From: Marinovum sp034669705
Lineage (GTDB): Bacteria > Pseudomonadota > Alphaproteobacteria > Rhodobacterales > Rhodobacteraceae
Direction: 5' to 3'
Assembly: GCF_034669705.1 (NCBI RefSeq)
Contig: NZ_JAXMOR010000022.1
Coordinates: 11,780 to 75,779, forward strand
Length of the DNA: 64,000 nucleotides
Of this stretch, positions 52,217 to 61,278 are shown piece by piece. A program made the position numbers and the translations under genes. Positions within the stretch are counted from its first letter, which is position 1; each line of letters opens with the position of its first letter. The notes beneath the pieces are model-generated. The model worked only from the letters and a program-made list of their open reading frames with translations. It ran no database searches and was not told the origin of the DNA.

Positions 52217-53542
52217 ATGTCGTTTTTCGGAAAGCTCAAGGACCGGTTGTTCAAGTCCTCGTCGAAGCTCGACGAGGGGCTCGAGGCAATCGTCGAGGAC
52301 GGCGGCGAACTGGCCGCTCCGGACCCGGATGTGACGCCGGGGCCGGACACCGCGCCCGAGCCTGAGCCGGAGGTGGTGCCGGAGCCCGACCCGAGCCCCG
52401 CGCCCGAACCCGAGACGGTGCCCGAGACCGAGCCCGAAACGGTGCCGGAGCCCGAACCCGAGACCGTGCCCGTGCCGGACCCGGCGCCGCGTCCGCAGCC
52501 CGACGTGACACCGACGCCGGCCCCCACCGAGGTGCCGCAGCCCGATGTGCCGACCGGCGTGCCGGGGCCTGAGCAGACGCCGCAGGAGATGCCGGGCACG
52601 ACCTCGCCGATCGAGATGCCTCGGCCGGAGACCCCGGCCGAGGTGCCGACCCGGACACCGGGGCTTCTCGGGCGTCTGCTGGGGCGGAGCGGCCAGCCAG
52701 AGGTGCTGCGTCGCACCCTCGACGACACCATGCTCGAGCAGCTCGAAGAGCTGCTCATCGCCTCCGACATGGGTGTCGACACCGCGCTGCGGGTCACCGC
52801 CAACATGGCCGAGGGACGCTATGGCAAGAAGCTCTCGGTGCAGGAGATCAAGCAGCTGCTCTCGCGCGAGATCGCCCGGGTGATGGAGCCTGTGGCGCGG
52901 CCGCTGCCGCTTTATGCCAAGACGCCGCAGGTGGTGCTGGTGGTGGGGGTCAACGGCTCTGGCAAGACCACGACAATCGGCAAGCTTGCCAGCCAGTTCC
53001 GCGCGGCGGGCAAGACGGTGGTGATCGCCGCCGGCGACACCTTTCGCGCCGCGGCGGTCGAACAGCTGCAGGTCTGGGGCGACCGCGCCGGGGTGCCGGT
53101 GCTGACCGCGCCAGAGGGTTCCGACCCGGCGAGCCTGGCGTATGACGCGATGGAACAGGCGGCGCGGGACGGCGCCGACCTCTTGCTGATCGACACCGCC
53201 GGGCGGTTGCAGAACCGCAAGGACCTGATGGAGGAGCTGTCGAAGATCGTCCGCGTCATCCGCAAGAAGGACCCCGACGCCCCGCACAATACGCTCTTGG
53301 TGCTCGATGCCACCACCGGGCAGAACGCGCTGTCACAGGTCAAGACCTTCCAGGAGCTGGCCGATGTCACCGGCCTCGTGATGACCAAGCTCGACGGCAC
53401 CGCCAAGGGCGGTGTCCTCGTGGCGCTGGCCGACAAGTTCGGCCTGCCGATCCATGCCATCGGCGTGGGCGAGAAGATCGACGATCTCGCCCCCTTCGAC
53501 CCCGAGGATTTCGCCGCCGCGCTCACCGGTCTCGACAGGTGA
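52217..53542 (+). CDS. ftsY: Signal recognition particle receptor FtsY
   Basis: SRP receptor GTPase delivering ribosomes to SecYEG. 441 residues. After MSFFGKLKDRLFKSSSKLDE there is a 120-residue A domain made almost wholly of Pro/Glu/Asp/Val (PEPEPEVVPEPDP-type), then the N domain (LEQLEELLIASDMGVDTAL) and the G domain: GVNGSGKTTTIGKLA (P-loop), AAGDTFRAAAVEQL, DTAGRLQN and TKLDGTAKGG, and closing GVGEKIDDLAPFDP. AAAGGAGACC precedes ATG 52217. The A domain is variable in this family. Confidence 0.96.
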   Translation: MSFFGKLKDRLFKSSSKLDEGLEAIVEDGGELAAPDPDVTPGPDTAPEPEPEVVPEPDPSPAPEPETVPETEPETVPEPEPETVPVPDPAPRPQPDVTPTPAPTEVPQPDVPTGVPGPEQTPQEMPGTTSPIEMPRPETPAEVPTRTPGLLGRLLGRSGQPEVLRRTLDDTMLEQLEELLIASDMGVDTALRVTANMAEGRYGKKLSVQEIKQLLSREIARVMEPVARPLPLYAKTPQVVLVVGVNGSGKTTTIGKLASQFRAAGKTVVIAAGDTFRAAAVEQLQVWGDRAGVPVLTAPEGSDPASLAYDAMEQAARDGADLLLIDTAGRLQNRKDLMEELSKIVRVIRKKDPDAPHNTLLVLDATTGQNALSQVKTFQELADVTGLVMTKLDGTAKGGVLVALADKFGLPIHAIGVGEKIDDLAPFDPEDFAAALTGLDR

Positions 53543-53550
53543 CAGCGCCG

Positions 53551-54033
53551 TCAGTGCGTGCCCCAGAGGCGCTCGACCTGGCGCAAAAGGAACAGCACCG
53601 TCACCACGATTACCGTGGCCAGCGCCGCCAGAAGCATCTGCCCCGCCCCACAGCCCAGACCGACCGCACCCGACAGCCAGAGCGAGGCACCGGTGGTGAT
53701 GTTCTTGACCTCGCCATTGGCGGTAAAGATCAGCCCGGCGGCGAGGAAGGCCACCCCGGCGGTCACCGCCTCGATCATCCGCAGCGGGTCATGCTGCTGC
53801 TCCTTGCTGTCGCCGAACTCGAGCTGGCTGATCTCCAGCCCGAGGATGACGAAGAGGCAGGCCGCCACGCAGACCAGAATATGGGTGCGCAGCCCGGCCG
53901 GCTTGTGACGCCATTCGCGCTCCAGCCCGATGATCCCGCCGAGGGCGACTGCCGCCAGCAAACGCGCCAGAGAGGCCCCCACCGGCACCACCGAGAAGTT
54001 GTTTTTGAATTCTCCAAGGATTTGTTCAAGCAT
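53551..54033 (-). CDS. MgtC/SapB-family membrane protein
   Basis: 160 residues, four to five membrane helices. The family signature is LAAVALGGIIGLEREWRHKP, then AGLRTHILVCVAACLFVI, with TAGVAFLAAGLIF and GASLWLSGAVGLGCGAG further on. The start at 54033 (MLEQILGEF) is the only sensible one; the open frame continues upstream into Arg-rich shadow. It lacks the C-terminal ACT-like domain of true MgtC. Convergent with ftsY (8 bases), divergent from the EamA gene. Confidence 0.88.
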   Translation of the reverse strand: MLEQILGEFKNNFSVVPVGASLARLLAAVALGGIIGLEREWRHKPAGLRTHILVCVAACLFVILGLEISQLEFGDSKEQQHDPLRMIEAVTAGVAFLAAGLIFTANGEVKNITTGASLWLSGAVGLGCGAGQMLLAALATVIVVTVLFLLRQVERLWGTH

Positions 54034-54104
54034 CGAAAAGCCTTGATCTCGCCTGCAGGTCCAACGTGCGACCGCGGCGGATGTTCCCAAGTGCAGCAGG
54101 CCGC

Positions 54105-55007
54105 ATGAGCGCCTGGCTGATCTCGCTCGAGGGCACCGAGGAGGGCCAGCGGCTGGCGCTGATCCTGGCGCTTTCGGCCGCCTTTCTGCATGCGGTGTTT
54201 GGCGCGCTGCAGAAGGGTCGGCATGATCCCTGGCTGTCGCGCGGCGCCATCGACGGCGCCTACGGGCTGATGGCGGCACCCTTCGCGCTCTTTGTGGTGC
54301 CCTGGCCAGAGCCGCATATGTGGGCGATCTTTGCGGGCGCCTTCGTGATCCACACTGCCTACAAGCTGTTGCAGGCGATGGCCTACGCCCGCGGCGCCTA
54401 TACGGTGGTCTACCCGGTGGTGCGCGGCACCGGGCCGCTGTTTGCGGTGATCGGCGCCTGGCTGATCTTCGGCGAGACCTTCACGGCGGTGCAATGGCTG
54501 GGGGTGGGGGTGCTGCTGGCCGGGATCTTCGGGCTGGCGGTCTACAACCTGATCATCCTCACCGCGGCGCGCGAAACCTTGAACGCGGCGCTGGCGCTGG
54601 CGGTCTTTACCGGGCTGTTCGTGGCGCTCTATACGACCTACGACGCCTATGGTATCCGCGCCACCGCCGATCCCTTCACCTTTCTCGCCTGGTTCTTCAT
54701 GATCGACGGGCTGGTGATGCCGGTGCTGGCCGTGGCGCGCTGGCGGCGGGCGGCGGTCAACCCGCCGCTTGCGCCGCTCTTGCTGCGCGGCGGGATCGGC
54801 GGTCTGGTGGCGTTTGCGAGCTTCGGTTCGATCATGCTGGCCACACGGCTCGACAAGGTGGGCGAGGCGGCGGTGCTGCGCGAGACCTCGACGGTCTTTG
54901 CCGCGGTGATCGGCTGGCTGGTGCTGAAGGAAACAGTGGGGCCGCGGCGCATCGCGCTGATGGCCTTGATCGCGGCAGGGGCCGTGATCGTGGAAATGGG
55001 TGGATGA
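54105..55007 (+). CDS. EamA/DMT-superfamily transporter
   Basis: 300 residues with ten predicted membrane helices in two EamA repeats (about 20-145 and 165-300). YPVVRGTGPLFAVIGAWLIF and VLRETSTVFAAVIGWLVLKE are the paired conserved segments. Substrate unknown. Overlaps or nearly abuts ispZ (ATGA at the stop), and this ftsY-EamA-ispZ order is common in Rhodobacteraceae. Confidence 0.87.
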   Translation: MSAWLISLEGTEEGQRLALILALSAAFLHAVFGALQKGRHDPWLSRGAIDGAYGLMAAPFALFVVPWPEPHMWAIFAGAFVIHTAYKLLQAMAYARGAYTVVYPVVRGTGPLFAVIGAWLIFGETFTAVQWLGVGVLLAGIFGLAVYNLIILTAARETLNAALALAVFTGLFVALYTTYDAYGIRATADPFTFLAWFFMIDGLVMPVLAVARWRRAAVNPPLAPLLLRGGIGGLVAFASFGSIMLATRLDKVGEAAVLRETSTVFAAVIGWLVLKETVGPRRIALMALIAAGAVIVEMGG

Positions 55008-55018
55008 CAGAGGTCCAG

Positions 55019-55627
55019 ATGACAGACAAACGCGAGATCAACCCGGTGCTGAAACAGGTGCTGGAACTGGGGCCGCCACTGGCCTTCTTCGGGCTCTACC
55101 TCTGGCTCAAGGAAGATGTCTTCGTCTTTGGCGGGCAGGAGTATTCCGGCTTCATCGTCGCCACCGTGGTCTTTGTGCCGATCGTGCTGCTGGCGATGGC
55201 GATCAACTGGGCGCTGACCCGCGAGCTGAGCCGGATGCAGGTGTTCACCGCGATCATGGTGATCTTCTTCGGCGCGCTCACCGCCTGGTTCAACGACGAG
55301 CGGTTCTTCAAGATGAAGACGACGCTGGTCTACGGCTTCTTTGCGCTGCTGCTGGGCATCGGGCTGTTGCGCGGCAAGTCCTATCTCGCCTACCTGCTGT
55401 CGGATGCGGTGGCGATGCAGCCCGAGGGCTGGATGATCCTGACCCGGCGGATCTGCCTCGGGTTCCTGGCGCTGGCGGTGATCAACGAGGTGGTCTGGCG
55501 GACGCTGAGCACCGACCTCTGGGTCAAGATCGAGACCTTCGGCTTTCCGATCGCGCTCTTCGTCTTCATCTGGGCGCAGTTCGCGGCCCTGCACGAGTAC
55601 ATGGAGCCCGAGGAAGACAAGGGCTGA
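55019..55627 (+). CDS. yciB: Septation protein IspZ/YciB family
   Basis: 202 residues from ATG 55019 (AGAGGT upstream); an ATG at 55004 overlaps the preceding stop and would add five residues. Five to six membrane helices. Family signature: REINPVLKQVLELGPPLAFF at the N-terminus and AWFNDERFFKMKTTLVYG with GKSYLAYLLSDAV in the middle, and NEVVWRTLSTDLWVKIETFG, then PIALF. YciB/IspZ affects membrane integrity and septation in enteric bacteria and Shigella. Confidence 0.9.
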   Translation: MTDKREINPVLKQVLELGPPLAFFGLYLWLKEDVFVFGGQEYSGFIVATVVFVPIVLLAMAINWALTRELSRMQVFTAIMVIFFGALTAWFNDERFFKMKTTLVYGFFALLLGIGLLRGKSYLAYLLSDAVAMQPEGWMILTRRICLGFLALAVINEVVWRTLSTDLWVKIETFGFPIALFVFIWAQFAALHEYMEPEEDKG

Positions 55628-55693
55628 GACGGCGCTTGTCCAGCCCTTGCGACCTGTCCGCGCGAGGACGCCCGCACGGGCGGAAGAGCGCCC

Positions 55694-56083
55694 TCAGTTC
55701 CGGCGGCCGGGGCGACGGCAGTGGTTGACCCAGGCGGTCTCGCAATGGTGCGCCTCGCCGCGCAGCATGGCGCAGGACAGATCGACCGCCGCGCGCACCA
55801 GCCGCCAGCCACAGCGGCGGGCGGTTCGGTCAGCGTCGGTCGAGGCGTGATAGGCGCGGGCCGAGAAGGTCATGTCCGGCGCGCCGCCCAGCAGCCGGTT
55901 GAGGGCGAGCGAGGCCTTGAAGCAGATCACCTCGGTGACCTCCTCGTCGATCACGTCTGGCGGCAGGGTGGACCGGTCGAACATGCCAGCCAGCGCACGC
56001 GGCTGGCGCCAGGCCACGGGGCCAAGTCGCGCCCTGATCGCGGCGGTCCGTGAAAGCGGCGCAAGCTCGTTAGACAGGGTCAT
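55694..56083 (-). CDS. Hypothetical protein
   Basis: 129 residues, no domain recognised, no signal peptide or membrane helix. Mixed composition with four Cys (EVICFKA, RRCGWR, LSCAML, HHCETAW and a further NHCRRP near the end), basic C-terminus (GRRN). A real gene is supported by its use of a normal amino-acid mix (PPDVIDEEVTEVICFKASLA) unlike the Arg-rich shadows around it. Lies between ispZ and the metZ leader, convergent with ispZ. Confidence 0.6.
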   Translation of the reverse strand: MTLSNELAPLSRTAAIRARLGPVAWRQPRALAGMFDRSTLPPDVIDEEVTEVICFKASLALNRLLGGAPDMTFSARAYHASTDADRTARRCGWRLVRAAVDLSCAMLRGEAHHCETAWVNHCRRPGRRN

Positions 56084-56205
56084 GCTTATCTCCCACTACA
56101 TCTTGTGTGAAGCAGTTAGAGCCAGCCTATGACGCAGGAATGAAGCCGCGATTACAGCACCGTGACGGTCTTGACCGCCTTCGCGCAACGCCCTATCACC
56201 GCCCC

Positions 56206-56257
56206 CGTGGCGATTTGTTACCGGATTGCGGGCCACGTTAAACATCCCGCTAAAAGG
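56206..56257 (+). promoter_or_regulatory. SAM-II (SAM-alpha) riboswitch upstream of metZ
   Basis: The RNA fits the SAM-II pseudoknot. P1 is CGTGGC (56206-56211) with GCCACG (56232-56237). The conserved GATTTG follows P1 at 56212. The second helix is GCGG (56228-56231) with CCGC (56247-56250). The conserved GTTAAAC (56237-56243) and CGCTAAAAGG (56248-56257) are both present. SAM-II riboswitches control methionine biosynthesis genes in Alphaproteobacteria and lower expression when SAM is bound. Here it stands 67 bases before metZ with a terminator-like hairpin between. Confidence 0.88.
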
Positions 56258-56266
56258 TCAGGAACG

Positions 56267-56305
56267 AAAGCCCCCCGTTCGCTTGGCCGCGCCCGGGGGG
56301 CTTTT
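56267..56305 (+). terminator. Terminator hairpin between the SAM-II riboswitch and metZ
   Basis: AAAGCCCCCCG pairs perfectly (11 bp) with CGGGGGGCTTT across a 16-base loop, followed by TTTTGGTTT-type U-rich sequence. It begins ten bases after the riboswitch core and ends before the metZ ribosome binding site (GGAAGGAC). This suggests regulation by attenuation. Confidence 0.7.
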
Positions 56306-56323
56306 GGTTTGGAAGGACGAGAC

Positions 56324-57523
56324 ATGAGCAACGATTGGAACAGCCGCACCAAGCTGGTGCATGGCGGCACCCGCAGATCCCAATACAACGAGGTGAGCGA
56401 GGCGCTCTTCCTGACCCAGGGCTTCGTCTATGACAGCGCCGAGCAGGCCGAGGCGCGGTTCCTCGAGGCCGGGCCGGACGAATTCATCTATGCCCGCTAC
56501 GGCAATCCGACGGTGGCGATGTTCGAGGACCGGATTGCCGGGCTCGAAGGTGCCGAGGATGCCTTTGCCTGCGCCTCCGGCATGGCGGCGGTGCAGGGCG
56601 CGCTGATGGCGCTCGTGAAGGCCGGCGATCACGTGGTCGCGGCGCGGGCGCTGTTCGGTTCCTGCCTGTTCATCCTCGAGAACATCCTGCCGAAGTTCGG
56701 CGTCGAGGTCACCCTCGTCGACGGCACCGACCTCGCGGCCTGGCGCGCCGCGGTGCGCCCCGACACCAAGCTCTGCTTCTTCGAATCGATGTCCAACCCG
56801 ACGCTCGAGATCGTCGACATCGCCGGCGTCGCCGAGATCGCCCATGCGGTCGGCGCGCTGGTGGTCTCGGACAATGTCTTCTCCACCCCGATCTATTCCG
56901 ACGCCATCGCCCAGGGCGCCGATATCGTCACCTATTCCGCCACCAAGCACATCGACGGCCAGGGCCGGGTGCTGGGCGGGGTGATCCTTGGTCCGAAAGA
57001 TCTGATCCGCGGTCCGATCGAAGCCTTCATGAAGCACACCGGTGGTGCGCTCAGCCCGTTCAATGCCTGGGTGCTGCTCAAGGGGCTCGAGACCATGGAC
57101 CTGCGGGTCCGCGCCCAGACCGCCACGGCGCAATTCCTGGCCGAGCGGCTCGAAGGCAACCCGGCGCTCTCGCGGGTGATCTACCCCGGCCTCGCCTCGC
57201 ATCCGCAGCATGATCTCGCCATGCGCCAGCTTGGCGCCGGCGGCACGGTGCTGAGCTTTGACGTCAGGGGCGGCCGCACGGCGGGCTTTGCCTTCCTCAA
57301 TCACCTCAAGATCGCGGTGATCTCGAACAACCTCGGCGATGCCAAGTCGATCGCCACGCCGCCGGCCTTTACCACGCACCAGCGGCTCCCGGAGGACCAG
57401 AAAGTCATCCTGGGCATCACCCCCGGGTTGATTCGCCTGAGCTGCGGCCTCGAAGACCGGGATGACCTGCTCGGCGACATCGAAGCGGCACTTGAACATG
57501 CTGGAAAATCAGGCGGTTTGTGA
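56324..57523 (+). CDS. metZ: O-succinylhomoserine sulfhydrylase
   Basis: PLP enzyme that makes homocysteine from O-succinylhomoserine and sulfide. 399 residues from ATG 56324; upstream in-frame codons would run through the riboswitch and are rejected. Blocks: TKLVHGGTRRSQYNEVSEAL, YARYGNPTV, ACASGMAAV, PLP Lys in TYSATKHIDGQGRVLGG, and C-terminal GLIRLSCGLEDRDDL, as in MetZ. The SAM-II riboswitch upstream supports the methionine role. Homocysteine formation by direct sulfhydrylation is the usual route in this group. Confidence 0.94.
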   Translation: MSNDWNSRTKLVHGGTRRSQYNEVSEALFLTQGFVYDSAEQAEARFLEAGPDEFIYARYGNPTVAMFEDRIAGLEGAEDAFACASGMAAVQGALMALVKAGDHVVAARALFGSCLFILENILPKFGVEVTLVDGTDLAAWRAAVRPDTKLCFFESMSNPTLEIVDIAGVAEIAHAVGALVVSDNVFSTPIYSDAIAQGADIVTYSATKHIDGQGRVLGGVILGPKDLIRGPIEAFMKHTGGALSPFNAWVLLKGLETMDLRVRAQTATAQFLAERLEGNPALSRVIYPGLASHPQHDLAMRQLGAGGTVLSFDVRGGRTAGFAFLNHLKIAVISNNLGDAKSIATPPAFTTHQRLPEDQKVILGITPGLIRLSCGLEDRDDLLGDIEAALEHAGKSGGL

Positions 57524-57628
57524 CAGATTGGCAAGGTTTTGCTTACAGTTTCTGCCGGTCGAAGTTTTCGCTGGATTAACGGCGCGTTCCAAGGCATGCC
57601 ACTTGGGACTCAAGTCTATAGGTGCAAA

Positions 57629-57829
57629 ATGAAAAAACTGATGATCACGGCCGCATTCGCGGCTTCCTTCGCTATCCCCGCTGTTGCCGATCAAACCGCC
57701 ACCGCGGCTGACCCCTTCGTGAGCACGCAGGGCCTCGGCCTCACCGGCATCGCACTTGTCGGCGGTGTCACCACTCTGGTGGTCATTGCGACAGTTGCCA
57801 ACGCCGACAGCTCCTCGGGCACCGACTGA
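57629..57829 (+). CDS. Small exported or membrane peptide
   Basis: 66 residues. Signal peptide MKKLMITAAFAASFAIPAVA (cleavage VADQ), then a short spacer and a single hydrophobic segment (GLTGIALVGGVTTLVVIATV), ending NADSSSGTD. Thus the mature form is about 45 residues with one possible membrane helix. A terminator (57854-57882) lies 24 bases after the stop, supporting a monocistronic gene. Small peptides of this layout are common in Rhodobacteraceae; role unknown. Confidence 0.7.
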   Translation: MKKLMITAAFAASFAIPAVADQTATAADPFVSTQGLGLTGIALVGGVTTLVVIATVANADSSSGTD

Positions 57830-57853
57830 TATCCGGCACATGCTGGAAACAAG

Positions 57854-57882
57854 GCGCCGGATCCTCTGGGTCCGGCGCTTTT
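57854..57882 (+). terminator. Intrinsic terminator
   Basis: GCGCCGGA-TCCTCTGGG-TCCGGCGC is a perfect 8-bp stem followed by TTTTG, between the small peptide gene and folE2. Confidence 0.8.
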
Positions 57883-57967
57883 GCATGTCCGGATGACCGG
57901 TCAGAGCATGGAATTTTGCGTCGCACATGCTTAGATACCCCTGTGCCTGCGCAGAAAGGGGCTTTCG

Positions 57968-59017
<1,050 letters not shown>

Positions 59018-59254
59018 ACGCGCCAACGCGCCGGTTGCATGATGCAGAATTGCACCGGTCCGCGCTGGCGCGCGGCCGAGCGACAAACGTCGGAATCAAC
59101 GTGACGTCAGTGGCTTGCCGCCATCTGTTCATGGACCGGCCCGGTCACGGACCGACACCGCCCGGTGAAGTCGCGCTCTTGTCAACCGCGCGGTGGTGCG
59201 AGACCTGCTAGTCTGACCGCAAGGGAGGAACCGCAATCGACGCGAGGTTTCCTG

Positions 59255-59485
59255 ATGCAAGGCACCGATCTGCATTTCCGTTTTCCGGCGCCCGGCTGGC
59301 GCCAGCGGCTCGACAGCTATTTTGCGGGGCTGGGGCAGGGGGTGAACGCCGCCGCCCTGATCCGCGCCCGGCTGGCCGAGGTCGCCGGGCTCGAGGCGCT
59401 CTCGGACGCCGAACTGGCGCTTCTGGGCCTCGATCGAAGTGACATTCCGGCCCGGGTTTTTCAGGACCTCTTTCCCGGTGGCTGA
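59255..59485 (+). CDS. Small DUF1127-like protein
   Basis: 76 residues from ATG 59255 (GAGG upstream). The C-terminal half EALSDAELALLGLDRSDIPA carries the DUF1127 pattern (L-S-D-x-E-L-x-x-L-G-[LI]-x-R-S-D-I). The N-terminal part, MQGTDLHFRFPAPGWRQRLD, lacks the usual Arg-rich start. DUF1127 proteins are small and act in phosphate and RNA metabolism in some Alphaproteobacteria. A longer form from GTG 59165 is unlikely. Confidence 0.65.
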   Translation: MQGTDLHFRFPAPGWRQRLDSYFAGLGQGVNAAALIRARLAEVAGLEALSDAELALLGLDRSDIPARVFQDLFPGG

Positions 59486-59529
59486 ACCCGGCTTGACAGT
59501 CTCGGCAGGTCAGGCCAACGCTCGGGCGC

Positions 59530-60978
59530 ATGTTTGATATTCGGCCCGTGGGCTATGTGATCGGATTGCTGACCGCCATCCTCGGCGCGATGATGTTCCT
59601 GCCGTTCCTCGTCGACCTCGCCGAGGGACGCGGGCACTGGCCGGTCTTCGTGCAATCCGGGCTGATCACCGTGCTGGCCGGCGGGCTGATCTCGCTGGCC
59701 TGCGCCAATGGCGTGAAACAGGGGCTGACCATCCAGCAGACCTTTCTGCTGGTCACCAGTGTCTGGTTCACCCTGCCGGTCTTCGGCGCGCTGCCCTTCA
59801 TCTTCGGCGCCACCGAGGCGCGGTTCGTCGATGCGGTCTTCGAGGCGATGTCGGGGCTCACCACCACCGGTTCCACGGTTTTTGCCGGGCTCGACAGCAT
59901 GCCTAAGGGGCTGCTCTTGTGGCGCGGGCTGATGCAATGGCTGGGCGGCATCGGGATCATCGTCGTGGCCATGGTCTTCCTGCCCGAACTGCGGGTCGGC
60001 GGCATGCAGATCTTCCGCGCCGAGGCGTTTGACACCATGGGCAAGATCCTGCCCCGCGCCACCCAGATCGCCAGCCAGATCTCGGTGATCTACGTGTCTC
60101 TGACGCTGGTCTGCGCGCTGACTTACATTGCCTTTGGCATGAACACCTTCGACGCCACGGTGCATGCGCTGACCACCATCTCCACCGGCGGATTTTCCAA
60201 CTACGACGCCTCCTTTGCCGCCTTCTCCGGGCCGATGGAATATGTCGCCTCGCTGTTCATCATCCTCTCGGCGCTGCCCTTCGTACGCTACGTGCAGCTG
60301 CTCAACGGCTCGGCCCGGCCGATCCTGCGCGACAGTCAGGTCCATGTCTTCCTGCTGGTGGTGGCGGCGCTGGTGACCCTGACCGCGGTGGCGCTGATGC
60401 TGTCCTTCCCGCACGCCCCCGAACGCGCCTTCCGCGAGGCGCTGTTCAATGTCACCTCGATCATCTCCGGCACCGGCTATGCCAGCGCCGATTACATGGG
60501 CTGGGGGCCGCTTCTGGTCGCGACCTTCTTCTTCATCGGGTTGATCGGCGGCTGCGCCGGCTCGACCGCCTGTTCGGTCAAGATCTTCCGCTACCAGCTG
60601 CTTTTCGCCTCGATCCGGGTGCAGCTCCTGCGCATCCGCTCGCCCAACGGCGTTTTCACCACCCGCTACGAAGGCCGTCCGGTGGGCGACGACGTGCTCT
60701 CCTCGGTGATGTCCTTCTTCATGTTCTTCGTGGTCTCGATGGGGGTGCTGGCGGTGCTGCTCTCGGCCACAGGGCTCGATTTCGTCACCTCGGTCTCGGG
60801 CGCCGCCACCTCGCTGGCCAATGTCGGCCCTGGCCTCGGCGAAGTGATTGGCCCTGCGGGCAATTTCTCGTCACTTAACGACACGGCCAAATGGCTGCTC
60901 TCGGCGGCGATGCTGATCGGGCGGCTCGAGCTGCTGGTGGTCTATGCCATCCTGACGGTGAATTTCTGGCGGGCGTGA
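59530..60978 (+). CDS. trkH: Trk-type potassium uptake protein TrkH
   Basis: 482 residues, about ten membrane helices in four M1-P-M2 units. Filter segments: AMSGLTTTGSTVFAGLD, TTISTGGFSNYDA, ISGTGYASADYMGW and SLANVGPGLGEVIG. It needs the peripheral TrkA protein, not encoded here. It is monocistronic by position. The start at 59530 is typical in length (MFDIRPVGYVIG). Confidence 0.92.
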   Translation: MFDIRPVGYVIGLLTAILGAMMFLPFLVDLAEGRGHWPVFVQSGLITVLAGGLISLACANGVKQGLTIQQTFLLVTSVWFTLPVFGALPFIFGATEARFVDAVFEAMSGLTTTGSTVFAGLDSMPKGLLLWRGLMQWLGGIGIIVVAMVFLPELRVGGMQIFRAEAFDTMGKILPRATQIASQISVIYVSLTLVCALTYIAFGMNTFDATVHALTTISTGGFSNYDASFAAFSGPMEYVASLFIILSALPFVRYVQLLNGSARPILRDSQVHVFLLVVAALVTLTAVALMLSFPHAPERAFREALFNVTSIISGTGYASADYMGWGPLLVATFFFIGLIGGCAGSTACSVKIFRYQLLFASIRVQLLRIRSPNGVFTTRYEGRPVGDDVLSSVMSFFMFFVVSMGVLAVLLSATGLDFVTSVSGAATSLANVGPGLGEVIGPAGNFSSLNDTAKWLLSAAMLIGRLELLVVYAILTVNFWRA

Positions 60979-61278
60979 CGCGGGGTCGCGTCGCGACACG
61001 TCATGCCTCCGGCGGGGAATGTCTATAGCCAGAAGAAAGGCTTTCTTAGGCATTTCGCCGCAAGCTGGACATGCAACGGCGGCTTGATCTTGATCGGATA
61101 AGCGGCAAAGTGGTGCAACCACAGCACTGGACCGCGCGGTTCAGGCTTCTTCTGGCCGGAAAATATTCTCCGGGCCGATCGCAGGGCGGGGGCAGAACCC
61201 CCTCTGCCGGCGACAAACCGCGCGAACATTGAGCGAACAAGGCTTTTCAGCCCGCCCGTGACCGGGTAAAGTCGCGCC

